8,858 nucleotides of DNA from Clostridiales bacterium UBA4706 (GCA_002404605.1 DHKA01000060.1:1-8858); one strand, 5' to 3'. Shown: positions 1 through 6,931, numbered from the stretch's first letter. The notes: generated by a model from the letters alone, not told the origin. Numbers and translations: made by a program.

Positions 1-408
1 ATCCTCGACGCGGACAAGGAGGGCTTTCTCCGGAGCGAAACATCACTCATCCAGACGATCGGCCGCGCGGCGCGAAACGCCGAGGGCACGGTCATCATGT
101 ACGCCGATACGATCACGCCCTCCATGCGCGCCGCCATCGACGAGACCGAACGCCGCCGCGCCATCCAGACGGCGTACAACGAAGCGCACGGCATCGTGCC
201 GAAAACCATCAGGAAGAGCATCCGGGATCTTCTGGAGATCACCGGCCCCGCGGCAAAGGACGAGCGCGGCATACGCATGACCGAACGCGAGCGGAAGGCC
301 GAGATCGACCGGCTGGAGAAAGAAATGCGCAAGGCCGCGCAGATGCTCGAATACGAATACGCCGCCGTGCTGCGCGACCAGATCATCCGGCTGCGTGGGG
401 AGAAGTGA
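1..408 (+). CDS. uvrB: UvrABC system protein B, C-terminal part (5' end outside window)
   Basis: The frame is open from base 1 and gives the last 135 residues of UvrB, a protein usually about 660 residues long. UvrB is the DNA helicase-like damage-verification subunit of nucleotide excision repair; it is loaded by UvrA and recruits UvrC. Visible are the ILDADKEGFLRS segment and helicase motif VI (QTIGRAARN, residues 18-26 of the fragment), followed by the VIMYAD strand. The linker then leads to the C-terminal UVR domain (EIDRLEKEMRKAAQMLEYEY and onward, last 35 residues), which contacts UvrC. The stop is TGA at 406-408. Any ATG-initiated reading from position 97 is only an internal methionine. 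The downstream MATE gene starts 2 nt after the stop, so the two are probably co-transcribed. Identity is secure; the missing N-terminus is due to the window edge, not to a break in the gene. Confidence 0.97.
   Translation: MLDADKEGFLRSETSLIQTIGRAARNAEGTVIMYADTITPSMRAAIDETERRRAIQTAYNEAHGIVPKTIRKSIRDLLEITGPAAKDERGIRMTERERKAEIDRLEKEMRKAAQMLEYEYAAVLRDQIIRLRGEK
397..402 (+). promoter_or_regulatory. Ribosome binding site of the MATE gene (decides its start)
   Basis: GGGGAG at 397-402 lies 8 nt before ATG 411 but only 2 nt before the in-frame GTG at 405. The spacing favours ATG 411. The site overlaps the last codons of uvrB, suggesting translational coupling. Confidence 0.7.
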
Positions 409-410
409 CC

Positions 411-1799
411 ATGGCAGAAAAGAAAGTACACAACGATTTTTCCAAGGGGAACATCCCCTCGGTCGTCATGCGCATGGCGCTGCCGCTCATTGCCGCGCAG
501 CTCGTGAACGTGCTCTACAACGTGGTGGACCGCATATACATCGGTCACATCCCCGGCGTCGGCAGCATGGCGCTCACGGGCGTCGGCATCGCGCTGCCGG
601 TCATCTCGATCCTCTCGGCGTTTGCGGGCCTGTTCGGACAGGGCGGCGCGCCGCTCTGCTCCATGGCGCGCGGCCGCGGGGATAACGACGAGGCCGCCCG
701 CGTGATGGGAAACGCCTTTTCCATGCTGCTCGTTTCGTCCGTCTCGCTCGGGCTGCTCACGTGGGCGTTCCTCGATCCGGTCATTGCCGTTTTCGCCGCG
801 GGCAAGGAGGCGAGCTCTTATGCGCGCGAATATCTCGCGGTGTATCTCATCGGGACGACGTTCTCGTTCGTGTCGCTCGGTATGAATGTGTATATCAACG
901 CGCAGGGCTTTGCCACGCGCGGCATGCTCACAGTGCTGCTCGGCGCAGTAGCCAATATCGTGCTCGACCCGCTGTTCATTTTCGTATTTCACATGGGTGT
1001 GCGCGGTGCGGCGGCCGCCACGGTGCTCTCGCAGGTGCTGAGCGCCGCGTGGTGCTTCCTCTTTCTGCGCAGCGATAAAACGCCGCTTGAACTCTCGCAG
1101 CGCACGATGGCGCCGCGGAAGAAGATCATGGGACGCATTATGTCCCTTGGCGTGGCCGATTTCGTGATGGGCGCGACGAACTCCGCCATCCAGACGGTGG
1201 CGAACCGTCAGCTTGGGCTGTACGGCGGCGATCTCTACGTCGGCGCGATCACGGTCGTAAACTCGCTGCGGACGATCTTCACCGAGATCATCCACGGCTT
1301 CGGCTCCGGCATCCAGCCGGTGCTCGCATTCAACTACGGCGCCGGGGAGAAAAAGCGCGCGCTGGAAACGATCCGGTTCAGCACGCTCGGCGCGGCGGCG
1401 TTCTCGCTGCTCGTATGGGCGGTGTTCATGCTCTTCCCCGAGCCGCTCATCCGCATCTTTACGCCGGACGAGGAACTCATTGCCGTGGCGGTGCGCGCCG
1501 TGCGCATTTATTTCTGCGGATTTGTGTTCATGTCGCTCCAATTCGTTGCGCAAAACTCGTTCCGCTCGCTCGGCAAGGCGCGGCAGGCGATCTTCTTCTC
1601 GCTGCTGCGCAAGATCGTGCTCGTCGTACCGCTGATGCTGCTGCTTCCGGGCGTGTTCGGTCTCGGGGCGGACGGCGTGTACTGGAGCGAGCCGATCAGT
1701 GATCTGCTTGGCGGCGGCGCGGCGTTCACAACGCTCATGCTCACCGTGTACCGCCCGCTTGCCAAGGAACTTAAGGAGGAGACTCTATGCCAAAACTGA
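411..1799 (+). CDS. MATE-family multidrug/toxic compound exporter
   Basis: A 462-residue integral membrane protein of the MATE family, which exports cationic drugs, dyes or metabolites in exchange for Na+ or H+. The length fits the family's usual 440-480 residues and the protein is hydrophobic throughout, consistent with 12 helices. Two similar halves are visible. The N half has RMALPLIAAQLVNVLYNVVD, then LTGVGIALPV and FGQGGAPLCS. The C half has GVADFVMGATNSAIQTVANR and the GFGSGIQPVLAFNYGAG motif, typical of MATE proteins with a MepA-like or YoeA-like N-terminus. The start is ATG 411, set by the GGGGAG site. Its last 13 nt overlap the start of polA. The substrate cannot be told from sequence, and the repair-gene neighbours do not identify it. 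The family is secure; the subfamily is my inference. Confidence 0.93.
   Translation: MAEKKVHNDFSKGNIPSVVMRMALPLIAAQLVNVLYNVVDRIYIGHIPGVGSMALTGVGIALPVISILSAFAGLFGQGGAPLCSMARGRGDNDEAARVMGNAFSMLLVSSVSLGLLTWAFLDPVIAVFAAGKEASSYAREYLAVYLIGTTFSFVSLGMNVYINAQGFATRGMLTVLLGAVANIVLDPLFIFVFHMGVRGAAAATVLSQVLSAAWCFLFLRSDKTPLELSQRTMAPRKKIMGRIMSLGVADFVMGATNSAIQTVANRQLGLYGGDLYVGAITVVNSLRTIFTEIIHGFGSGIQPVLAFNYGAGEKKRALETIRFSTLGAAAFSLLVWAVFMLFPEPLIRIFTPDEELIAVAVRAVRIYFCGFVFMSLQFVAQNSFRSLGKARQAIFFSLLRKIVLVVPLMLLLPGVFGLGADGVYWSEPISDLLGGGAAFTTLMLTVYRPLAKELKEETLCQN
1773..1780 (+). promoter_or_regulatory. Ribosome binding site of polA
   Basis: AAGGAGGA at 1773-1780 is 6 nt before ATG 1787 and lies inside the MATE coding sequence. 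It is a near-perfect anti-SD match, so polA can be initiated independently even though its start lies within the upstream gene. Confidence 0.85.
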
Positions 1800-4462
1800 T
1801 GCTCATCGACGGCAACAGCCTCGTGAACCGCGCGTATTACGGCGTGCGCCCGCTCTCCGCGCCCGACGGCACGCCGACGAACGCCGTTTTCGGCTTTCTG
1901 AATATTCTGCAGCGCCTGCTCGACGACGAACAGCCCGACGCGCTCTGCGTCATGTTCGACCGCCGCGAGCCGACGTTCCGCCACAAGCACAGCGAGGCAT
2001 ATAAGGCGACGCGCAAGCCCATGCCGGACGATCTCGCCGCGCAGATGCCGGTTTTGAAGGATGTGCTCGACGCGCTCGGCATCGAGCGGCGCGAGCTTTC
2101 CGGCTGGGAGGCGGACGACCTTCTCGGCACCGTGAGCCGCATCGGGGCAGAGAAGGGCTGGGAGTGCGTCGTCGTCACCGGCGATAAGGACGCATTGCAG
2201 CTCGTGGGAGATCATGTGCGCGTGCTCAATGTAAAAACGCGCATGGGCCAGACCGAGACCGTCAACTATACGCCCGAGCGCTTTCGCGAGGAATACGGCT
2301 TTGACGCGTCGCACATGGTCGATCTCAAGGCCCTCATGGGCGATACGAGCGACAACATCCCCGGCGTTCCCGGCGTGGGGGAGAAGACGGCGCTCGAGCT
2401 TGTGCGGAAGTACGGCTCGCTCGCGGGCGTGTACGAGCACATCAACGATCCCGACATCCGCGCCTCACTGCGTACAAAGCTCGAAAACGGCAAAGAGAGC
2501 GCCGAGGATTCGTACTATCTCGCCACGATCGACCGCAATGCGCCGATCGAGATATCGCCCGACGATCTCCGCCGTCCGGCAGACTACGGCGGCGCGGCGT
2601 ATGCGATCTTCCAGCGTCTCGGCTTCCAGAAGTTCATTGAAAAGTGGGGTCTGAAGCCGGACGAAGAAAAAAAGGAAGAGACCGTTTTCGAAGGCACGTG
2701 CGAGAGCGTAACGCCGCAGACGGAAGATGACCTCCGAGCCGCGCTTGAGCGGGCGGGGGACGCCGTTGCCTATTACTGGTTTGATGCCGAAAGCGGCGAG
2801 ACGCTCGCGCATTTCAATATTTCCGAGACCGACGCGCTCGCGGTGTTCCTGACGCCGGAGGCGTACCGTGATGACTATACCGCAGCGCTTGCGCTGCTCT
2901 TTGCGCCCGAGCGCTGCAAGGCGGGGCACGACGTGAAAAACATCCAGCGCGCGCTGCTCGCGCGGGGCGTGGACGCGCTCGAAAACTGGGTGTTCGACAG
3001 CGCGCTTGCCGGGTATCTTCTCGACGCGACAGCCGCCGGGTACGAGATCGAAAAGCTCGCGCTCGCCTACTGCGGCTTCACGCCGTATACCGCGTCCGGC
3101 GCGGCGGATGCCGGCGATCAGCTCATGCTCGACCTCTCCGGCGGGGAGGGGAAAACGCTCGCCGACCGGCTCTGCGAGATGGCCTCGCGCGCGGCGAGCG
3201 TCGCGGCGCTCGAGGAAGCGATGCTCCCGAAGCTGCGCGAAGCGCAGATGGAGGAGCTTTTTACAAAGATCGAGCTGCCGCTCTGCGCCGTGCTCGCCAA
3301 AATGGAAAACGAGGGCTTCCTTGCCGACGCGGAGGCGCTGCGCGCCTTCGGCGAGAGTCTTACGGACAGTATCGACGCGCTGCGCGAGACCGTCTGGGCC
3401 GAGGCGGGGGAGGAATTCAACATCCAGTCCCCGAAGCAGCTCGGCGCCGTGCTCTTTGAAAAGCTCGGTCTCCCCGGCGGGAAGAAAACCAAGACCGGCT
3501 GGAGCACCAATGCCGACGTGCTCGATAAGCTGCGCTACGAGCCCATCGTGCGCCATGTGCTCGAATACCGCGAGCTCACCAAGCTCAAATCCACCTACGC
3601 GGACGGCCTTTTGAAGGTAATCGGCGCGGACGGACGCATCCATACGAATTTCCAGATGACCGTCACGGCGACGGGACGTCTCTCGTCCACCGAGCCGAAT
3701 TTACAGAATATCCCCGTCCGGCGTGAGCTGGGCGCGGGACTTCGCAGAATGTTCGTCGCCGCGCCCGGCAACGTGCTCGTGGACGCGGACTATTCGCAGA
3801 TCGAGTTGCGGCTGCTCGCGCACATCTCGGGCGACGAGGCGATGCGCGCGGCGTTTCTCTCCGGCGAGGACGTCCACCGCGTCACGGCCTCGCAGGTGTT
3901 CGGCGTTCCGCTGGAGGACGTCACCGCCGAGGAGCGCCGGAGAGCGAAGGCGGTGAATTTCGGCATCGTGTACGGCATTTCCGCGTTCTCGCTCGCGCAG
4001 GACATCGGCGTCGGCTACGGCGAGGCGAAGGAGTATATGGACGCCTACTTCGCGCGCTTCCACGGCGTGCGCGATTACCAGAAGGAGGCCGTCCGCCGCG
4101 CGAAGGAGCTCGGCTACGCCGAAACGCTCTTCCACCGGCGGCGGTATCTGCCGGAGCTGAACGTTCCGGCGCTGCGCGCGTTCGGCGAGCGCGTCGCGCT
4201 CAACATGCCCATCCAGGGCACGGCGGCGGACGTGATCAAGCTCGCCATGGTGCATGTGGATAAGCGGCTCCGCGCCGAGGGCATGAAGGCAAAGCTCATC
4301 TTGCAGGTGCACGACGAGCTGGTCGTCGAGTGCCCGGAAGCGGAGCGGGAAAAGGCCGAGCAGGTGCTGCGCGAGGAAATGGAAAACGCCGTCAGCTACA
4401 CCGTGCCGCTCACCGCGGACGCCGGCTGGGGCAAAAACTGGGCGGAGGCGCACGGGACATGA
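1787..4462 (+). CDS. polA: DNA polymerase I, with degenerate proofreading domain
   Basis: A complete 891-residue DNA polymerase I, which removes RNA primers and fills repair and Okazaki gaps. Residues 1-290 form the 5'-3' exonuclease/flap nuclease: D8 in LMLIDGN, WEADD (107-111), TGDKD (131-135), GDTSDNIPGVPGVGEKTA (185-202, helix-3-turn-helix). Residues about 300-490 occupy the 3'-5' exonuclease position, but the Exo II Asp is missing (GHDVKNI, 380-386) and no Exo III YxxxD is seen, so proofreading is probably absent, as in Bacillus and Taq enzymes. The polymerase domain is intact: motif A DYSQIELR with D668; motif B RRRAKAVNFGIVYG with R717, K721, F725 and Y729; motif C VHDE with D843 and E844. 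F725 predicts discrimination against dideoxynucleotides. The gene overlaps MATE by 13 nt and rimI by ATGA, and sits near uvrB, its partner in excision repair. Confidence 0.98.
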   Translation: MPKLMLIDGNSLVNRAYYGVRPLSAPDGTPTNAVFGFLNILQRLLDDEQPDALCVMFDRREPTFRHKHSEAYKATRKPMPDDLAAQMPVLKDVLDALGIERRELSGWEADDLLGTVSRIGAEKGWECVVVTGDKDALQLVGDHVRVLNVKTRMGQTETVNYTPERFREEYGFDASHMVDLKALMGDTSDNIPGVPGVGEKTALELVRKYGSLAGVYEHINDPDIRASLRTKLENGKESAEDSYYLATIDRNAPIEISPDDLRRPADYGGAAYAIFQRLGFQKFIEKWGLKPDEEKKEETVFEGTCESVTPQTEDDLRAALERAGDAVAYYWFDAESGETLAHFNISETDALAVFLTPEAYRDDYTAALALLFAPERCKAGHDVKNIQRALLARGVDALENWVFDSALAGYLLDATAAGYEIEKLALAYCGFTPYTASGAADAGDQLMLDLSGGEGKTLADRLCEMASRAASVAALEEAMLPKLREAQMEELFTKIELPLCAVLAKMENEGFLADAEALRAFGESLTDSIDALRETVWAEAGEEFNIQSPKQLGAVLFEKLGLPGGKKTKTGWSTNADVLDKLRYEPIVRHVLEYRELTKLKSTYADGLLKVIGADGRIHTNFQMTVTATGRLSSTEPNLQNIPVRRELGAGLRRMFVAAPGNVLVDADYSQIELRLLAHISGDEAMRAAFLSGEDVHRVTASQVFGVPLEDVTAEERRRAKAVNFGIVYGISAFSLAQDIGVGYGEAKEYMDAYFARFHGVRDYQKEAVRRAKELGYAETLFHRRRYLPELNVPALRAFGERVALNMPIQGTAADVIKLAMVHVDKRLRAEGMKAKLILQVHDELVVECPEAEREKAEQVLREEMENAVSYTVPLTADAGWGKNWAEAHGT

Positions 4463-4908
4463 TCGTTCGCAAAGCACTTGCCGCCGACATCCCCGCCGTC
4501 GCCGCGCTCGAGCACGCCGAATTTCCGGACGGCGCGGACGAGGGGATGCTCATGCGCCTTTGGGAAACGGACGGCGGTGTCATCCTCATTGCCGAAGAGG
4601 GGGAAACGCTTCTCGGCTACGTCTGGGCGCACTTTGTGCTCGACGAGGGCGACATCGGCAATGTGGCCGTGGCGCCGGCCGTTCGCCGCTGCGGGATCGG
4701 CGCGGCGCTCATGGAAGCGTTCCAGACGGAGGCGGAACGGCGCGGCGCTGCCGTGGTGCAGCTCGAGGTGCGCGAGAGCAACCTTGCCGCGCGGCGGCTC
4801 TATGAAAAAAACGGCTTTGAGATCGTGGGAAAACGAAAAAACTACTATGAAAAACCGGCGGAAGATGCTATTCTGATGTCGAAATTCTTCCAAAAAGAGG
4901 CGGAGTAA
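4459..4908 (+). CDS. rimI: RimI-like ribosomal protein S18-alanine N-acetyltransferase
   Basis: A 149-residue GNAT-fold acetyltransferase of the size and pattern of RimI, which acetylates the N-terminal alanine of ribosomal protein S18 using acetyl-CoA. The acetyl-CoA loop is VAVAPAVRRCGIG (69-81). LEVRESNLAARRLYEKNGF (102-120) contains E103 and Y115, at the same numbers as the catalytic Glu and Tyr of E. coli RimI. The C-terminus GKRKNYYEKPAEDAILM is also typical. The start is ATG 4459, which overlaps the polA stop as ATGA; GGAGG at 4444-4448 is 10 nt upstream. A longer in-frame reading upstream runs through polA and is not needed. tsaD follows 4 nt later, the usual rimI-tsaD arrangement, which strengthens the RimI call over a generic GNAT. 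Acetylation of another protein cannot be excluded. Confidence 0.92.
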   Translation: MIVRKALAADIPAVAALEHAEFPDGADEGMLMRLWETDGGVILIAEEGETLLGYVWAHFVLDEGDIGNVAVAPAVRRCGIGAALMEAFQTEAERRGAAVVQLEVRESNLAARRLYEKNGFEIVGKRKNYYEKPAEDAILMSKFFQKEAE

Positions 4909-4912
4909 CGCT

Positions 4913-5926
4913 ATGATGATATTATCCGTGGAATCCACGTGCGACGAGACCGCCGTCGCCGTGACCGAAAACGGCCGAAAGGTGCTCACCGACCAGATCT
5001 TCTCGCAGGCCGACCTGCACGCCGTATACGGCGGCGTCGTGCCGGAGATCGCTTCGCGCAGCCATGTGGAGGTCATCTCGCGGCTGGCCGACCGCGCGGT
5101 CGCGGCGGCAGGCGTGAAGAAGTCCGAGCTTGACGCCGTGGCGGTGTCGTATGCGCCGGGGCTCATCGGCGCGGTGCTCGTGGGCGTGAATTTTGCCAAG
5201 AGCGCGGCGGCGGCGCTCGGCATCCCGCTCATCCCGGTGCACCACATCCGCGGCCACATCGCCGCAAACTACATCGCCTATCCGGAGCTTGAGCCGCCGT
5301 TTCTTTGTCTGGCTATCTCCGGCGGCAACACGATGCTCGTGGACGTGCGCGACTATACCGACCTTCGCATTCTCGGCCAGACGCGCGACGACGCCGCGGG
5401 CGAGTGCTTTGATAAATCCGCGCGCGTGCTCGGTCTGCCGTATCCCGGCGGCGCGCCGATCGACCGGCTGGCGAAGGAGGGGCGCGATGACGCCTATACG
5501 CTGCCGCACCCGTTCGTCGGCGAGAACCCTTACGACATGAGCTTCTCCGGTCTCAAGACCGCGGTCATCAATCTGGCGCACCACTGCGAGCAGACCGGCG
5601 AAACGCTCGACCGCGCGGGGCTTGCGGCGTCGCTCTGCCGCGCTGTGAGCGAATCGCTCGTGCCGCGCACGATGGCGGCGGCTGCGGAGCTTGGGTACAA
5701 AAAGATCGCCGTGGCGGGCGGCGTCGCGGCCAACTCGCGCATCCGCGCCGATTTTGCCGCTGCCGCGGAAAAGGCGGGCGCGCAGCTTTTCGTTCCGCCG
5801 CTCCGTCTCTGCGGCGACAATGCCGCGATGATCGGCTGCCAGGGCTATTATGAATTCCTCGCCGGGCATACCGCCGGGCCGGAGCTCAACGCCTACGCGA
5901 CGATGCCGCTCGAAAAGCAGATCTGA
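4913..5926 (+). CDS. tsaD: tRNA N6-adenosine threonylcarbamoyltransferase TsaD
   Basis: A complete 337-residue TsaD (formerly Gcp/YgjD), the usual length. It transfers the threonylcarbamoyl group from threonylcarbamoyl-AMP to A37 of ANN-reading tRNAs, working with TsaB and TsaE. Visible signatures are SVESTCDETAVAV (5-17), GGVVPEIASRSHVE (40-53), the metal-binding HHIRGH with H111 and H115, the ASKHA nucleotide-binding SGGNT (136-140), YPGGAPID, FSGLKTA, AGGVAANSRIR, and CGDNAAMIG with D302 as the third metal ligand. ATG 4913 is chosen because GGAG at 4902-4905 is 7 nt upstream; ATG 4916 is next to it and would shorten the protein by one residue. tsaB and tsaE are not in this window and must be elsewhere. 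The gene is normally essential, so the cluster is probably constitutively expressed. Confidence 0.98.
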   Translation: MMILSVESTCDETAVAVTENGRKVLTDQIFSQADLHAVYGGVVPEIASRSHVEVISRLADRAVAAAGVKKSELDAVAVSYAPGLIGAVLVGVNFAKSAAAALGIPLIPVHHIRGHIAANYIAYPELEPPFLCLAISGGNTMLVDVRDYTDLRILGQTRDDAAGECFDKSARVLGLPYPGGAPIDRLAKEGRDDAYTLPHPFVGENPYDMSFSGLKTAVINLAHHCEQTGETLDRAGLAASLCRAVSESLVPRTMAAAAELGYKKIAVAGGVAANSRIRADFAAAAEKAGAQLFVPPLRLCGDNAAMIGCQGYYEFLAGHTAGPELNAYATMPLEKQI

Positions 5927-5948
5927 TTTAATTTTATGGGTAACGATC

Positions 5949-5954
5949 AAGGGG
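5949..5954 (+). promoter_or_regulatory. Ribosome binding site deciding the radC start
   Basis: AAGGGG at 5949-5954 is 8 nt upstream of ATG 5963, with a further GAGGG at 5956-5960. The upstream in-frame ATG at 5936 is preceded only by an AT-rich stretch without an SD-like sequence, so 5963 is preferred. Confidence 0.6.
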
Positions 5955-5962
5955 CGAGGGAA

Positions 5963-6637
5963 ATGGGCGTCCACGACGGACACCGCTCGCGGATGAAGGA
6001 ACGCTTCCGCGGCCACGGTCTCGAGAACTTCAACGACATAAACGCCTTGGAGCTGCTGCTCTTTTATGCCGCGCCCCGGCGCGATACGAACGGGCTGGCG
6101 CACGCGCTCCTGGAACGGTTCGGCTCGTTTTCCGCCGTGCTGGAGGCAAACGAGCAGGAGCTGCTCGCAGTGCCGGGCGTCGGCGAGAACGCCGTGACGC
6201 TCCTTCGGCTCATCCCGGCGGTCAGCCGCCGGTATCTGCTCGACAAGACGCCGTCGAACGAGCCGATTGATTCCGCCGCGGCCGCGGGACGCTATTTCAT
6301 CCCGCGGTTCATGTACGAAACGGAAGAGGTCGTCTACGCGCTGCTGCTCGACGCGAGAAAGCGGCCCATTCAGTGCGCGGCGGTGAGCCGCGGCACGGTG
6401 GACGCCGCCGAGATCAACGCCCGGCGTCTTGCGGAGATCGCACTGCAATACCGCGCGAGCGCCGTCATCCTTGCGCACAACCACCGCAGCGGCGTGGCGT
6501 TGCCTTCCGTGGAGGACGAGACCTCCACGGCGCGGCTCGCACGCGCGCTCGATTTGCTCGGCGTGGAGCTTTCCGACCATATCATCGTCGCCGGAAACGA
6601 CTACGTCTCCATGCGCGAGGGCGGATTCATGCGATAA
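5963..6637 (+). CDS. radC: RadC/JAMM (MPN) domain protein
   Basis: A 224-residue RadC-family protein from ATG 5963 (233 residues if ATG 5936 is used). The N-terminus MGVHDGHRSRMKERF and the good SD favour the shorter form. Residues 20-92 form the UPF0758 N-terminal region with a helix-hairpin-helix (LLAVPGVGENAVTLL, 68-82). The rest is the JAMM metalloprotease-like domain: E121/E122, RGTVDAAEINARRL (143-156), then AHNHRSGVALPSVED (171-185) with metal ligands H172, H174 and D185 and with S176. An Arg stands where most RadC proteins have the Pro of HNHPSG, but the ligands are intact. Despite the name, a DNA-repair role for RadC is not established; its function is best called unknown. It is the last gene of the cluster, with a terminator starting 23 nt after its stop. 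Confidence 0.94.
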   Translation: MGVHDGHRSRMKERFRGHGLENFNDINALELLLFYAAPRRDTNGLAHALLERFGSFSAVLEANEQELLAVPGVGENAVTLLRLIPAVSRRYLLDKTPSNEPIDSAAAAGRYFIPRFMYETEEVVYALLLDARKRPIQCAAVSRGTVDAAEINARRLAEIALQYRASAVILAHNHRSGVALPSVEDETSTARLARALDLLGVELSDHIIVAGNDYVSMREGGFMR

Positions 6638-6659
6638 AATGCTAAAATGAGACACTGTG

Positions 6660-6697
6660 AAAACCGGCGGAGGGGTCGTATCCCCTCCGCCGGTTTT
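6660..6697 (+). terminator. Intrinsic terminator of the uvrB-radC cluster
   Basis: A perfect 16-bp inverted repeat, AAAACCGGCGGAGGGG (6660-6675) and its complement (6682-6697), with a 6-nt loop TCGTAT. The GC-rich stem ends in four T. It sits 23 nt after the radC stop. The T-run is short, but the matching A-run gives the minus strand four T as well, so it may also stop transcription entering from the right. Confidence 0.9.
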
Positions 6698-6703
6698 GCA
6701 GTA

Positions 6704-6732
6704 CCGCGCATTTTTCCCTGCATATCGCGCGG
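6704..6732. repeat. Inverted repeat, 6-bp arms
   Basis: CCGCGC (6704-6709) and GCGCGG (6727-6732) are exact complements around a 17-nt loop. No T-tract follows on either side, so it is not a terminator. It is short enough to be chance, and is listed because larger inverted repeats follow it. Confidence 0.35.
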
Positions 6733-6750
6733 AATGCTTTGTTATGGAAA

Positions 6751-6792
6751 CCGCATAACGGCAGTTGGAAACAGACAAAATGCCGTTTGCGG
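6751..6792. repeat. Stem-loop, 12 bp with one bulge
   Basis: CCGCA (6751-6755) pairs with TGCGG (6788-6792), and AACGGCA (6757-6763) with TGCCGTT (6781-6787), with T6756 bulged and a 17-nt A-rich loop. No T-tract follows, so termination is unlikely; an RNA structure or protein site is possible. Confidence 0.6.
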
Positions 6793-6800
6793 GATTGACA

Positions 6801-6822
6801 TTTTCTGGATAATATCCGAAAA
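6801..6822. repeat. AT-rich dyad next to an orphan TTGACA
   Basis: GGATA (6807-6811) and TATCC (6813-6817) are complementary around one A, and TTTTC (6801-6805) matches GAAAA (6818-6822) with T6806 unpaired. It directly follows TTGACA at 6795-6800. No -10 hexamer is found at 16-18 nt, so the pair looks more like a protein-binding site than a promoter. Confidence 0.45.
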
Positions 6823-6849
6823 AGTATTGAAGAACAAAGAAAAAATCGA

Positions 6850-6890
6850 TGTTGAAAAGTCTGTGGGAAATGTTGATAACTCTTTGAAAA
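6850..6890 (-). promoter_or_regulatory. Cluster of DnaA-box-like 9-mers
   Basis: Read on the minus strand, 6871-6879 is TTATCAACA (one mismatch to the TTATCCACA consensus), 6862-6870 is TTTCCCACA, 6850-6858 is TTTTCAACA, and 6882-6890 is TTTTCAAAG. Two of them abut directly. The top strand is also an imperfect tandem repeat of about 21 bp (GTTGAxAAxTCT at 6851 and 6872), i.e. two helical turns. It is flanked on the left by an AT-rich stretch from about 6794 to 6850. The pattern resembles DnaA-binding regions, but dnaA is not nearby and no single box is a perfect match. Function is inferred. Confidence 0.45.
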
Positions 6891-6931
6891 CCCGGTTGCG
6901 TTTTCTCGGCGAAGGCGCACCCAACCGGTTT
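6888..6931. repeat. Long bulged stem-loop
   Basis: AAA plus CCGGTT (6888-6897, C6891 bulged) pairs with AACCGG plus TTT (6923-6931). Inside, GCGTTTTC (6898-6905) pairs with GAAGGCGC (6911-6918) using two G-U pairs around the loop TCGGC, leaving about four bases bulged on the right arm. There is no T-tract beyond the TTT at the stem base. The G-U pairs mean the inner part is meaningful only as RNA. Confidence 0.45.

Noticed and set aside
405..410. GTG 405 as start of the MATE gene
   Set aside because: It is only 2 nt from the GGGGAG site and inside the uvrB stop region; ATG 411 has normal spacing.
2465..3643. Minus-strand open frames opposite polA (392, 310 and 258 codons)
   Set aside because: All lie wholly or mostly inside polA or MATE coding sequence, have no plausible ribosome binding context and show no domain.
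4805..4811. Run of seven A in rimI as a programmed slippage site
   Set aside because: The zero frame continues into the conserved RimI C-terminus, so no frameshift is required.
5936..5962. Longer radC start at ATG 5936
   Set aside because: No SD-like sequence is in front of it, whereas ATG 5963 has AAGGGG at 8 nt and gives the typical MGVHDGHR N-terminus.
4922..6778. Very long minus-strand open frame (618 codons) opposite tsaD and radC
   Set aside because: It is a shadow of GC-rich coding DNA. The translation is Arg/His/Ala-rich with no recognisable domain, and it crosses two well-identified genes and the terminator.
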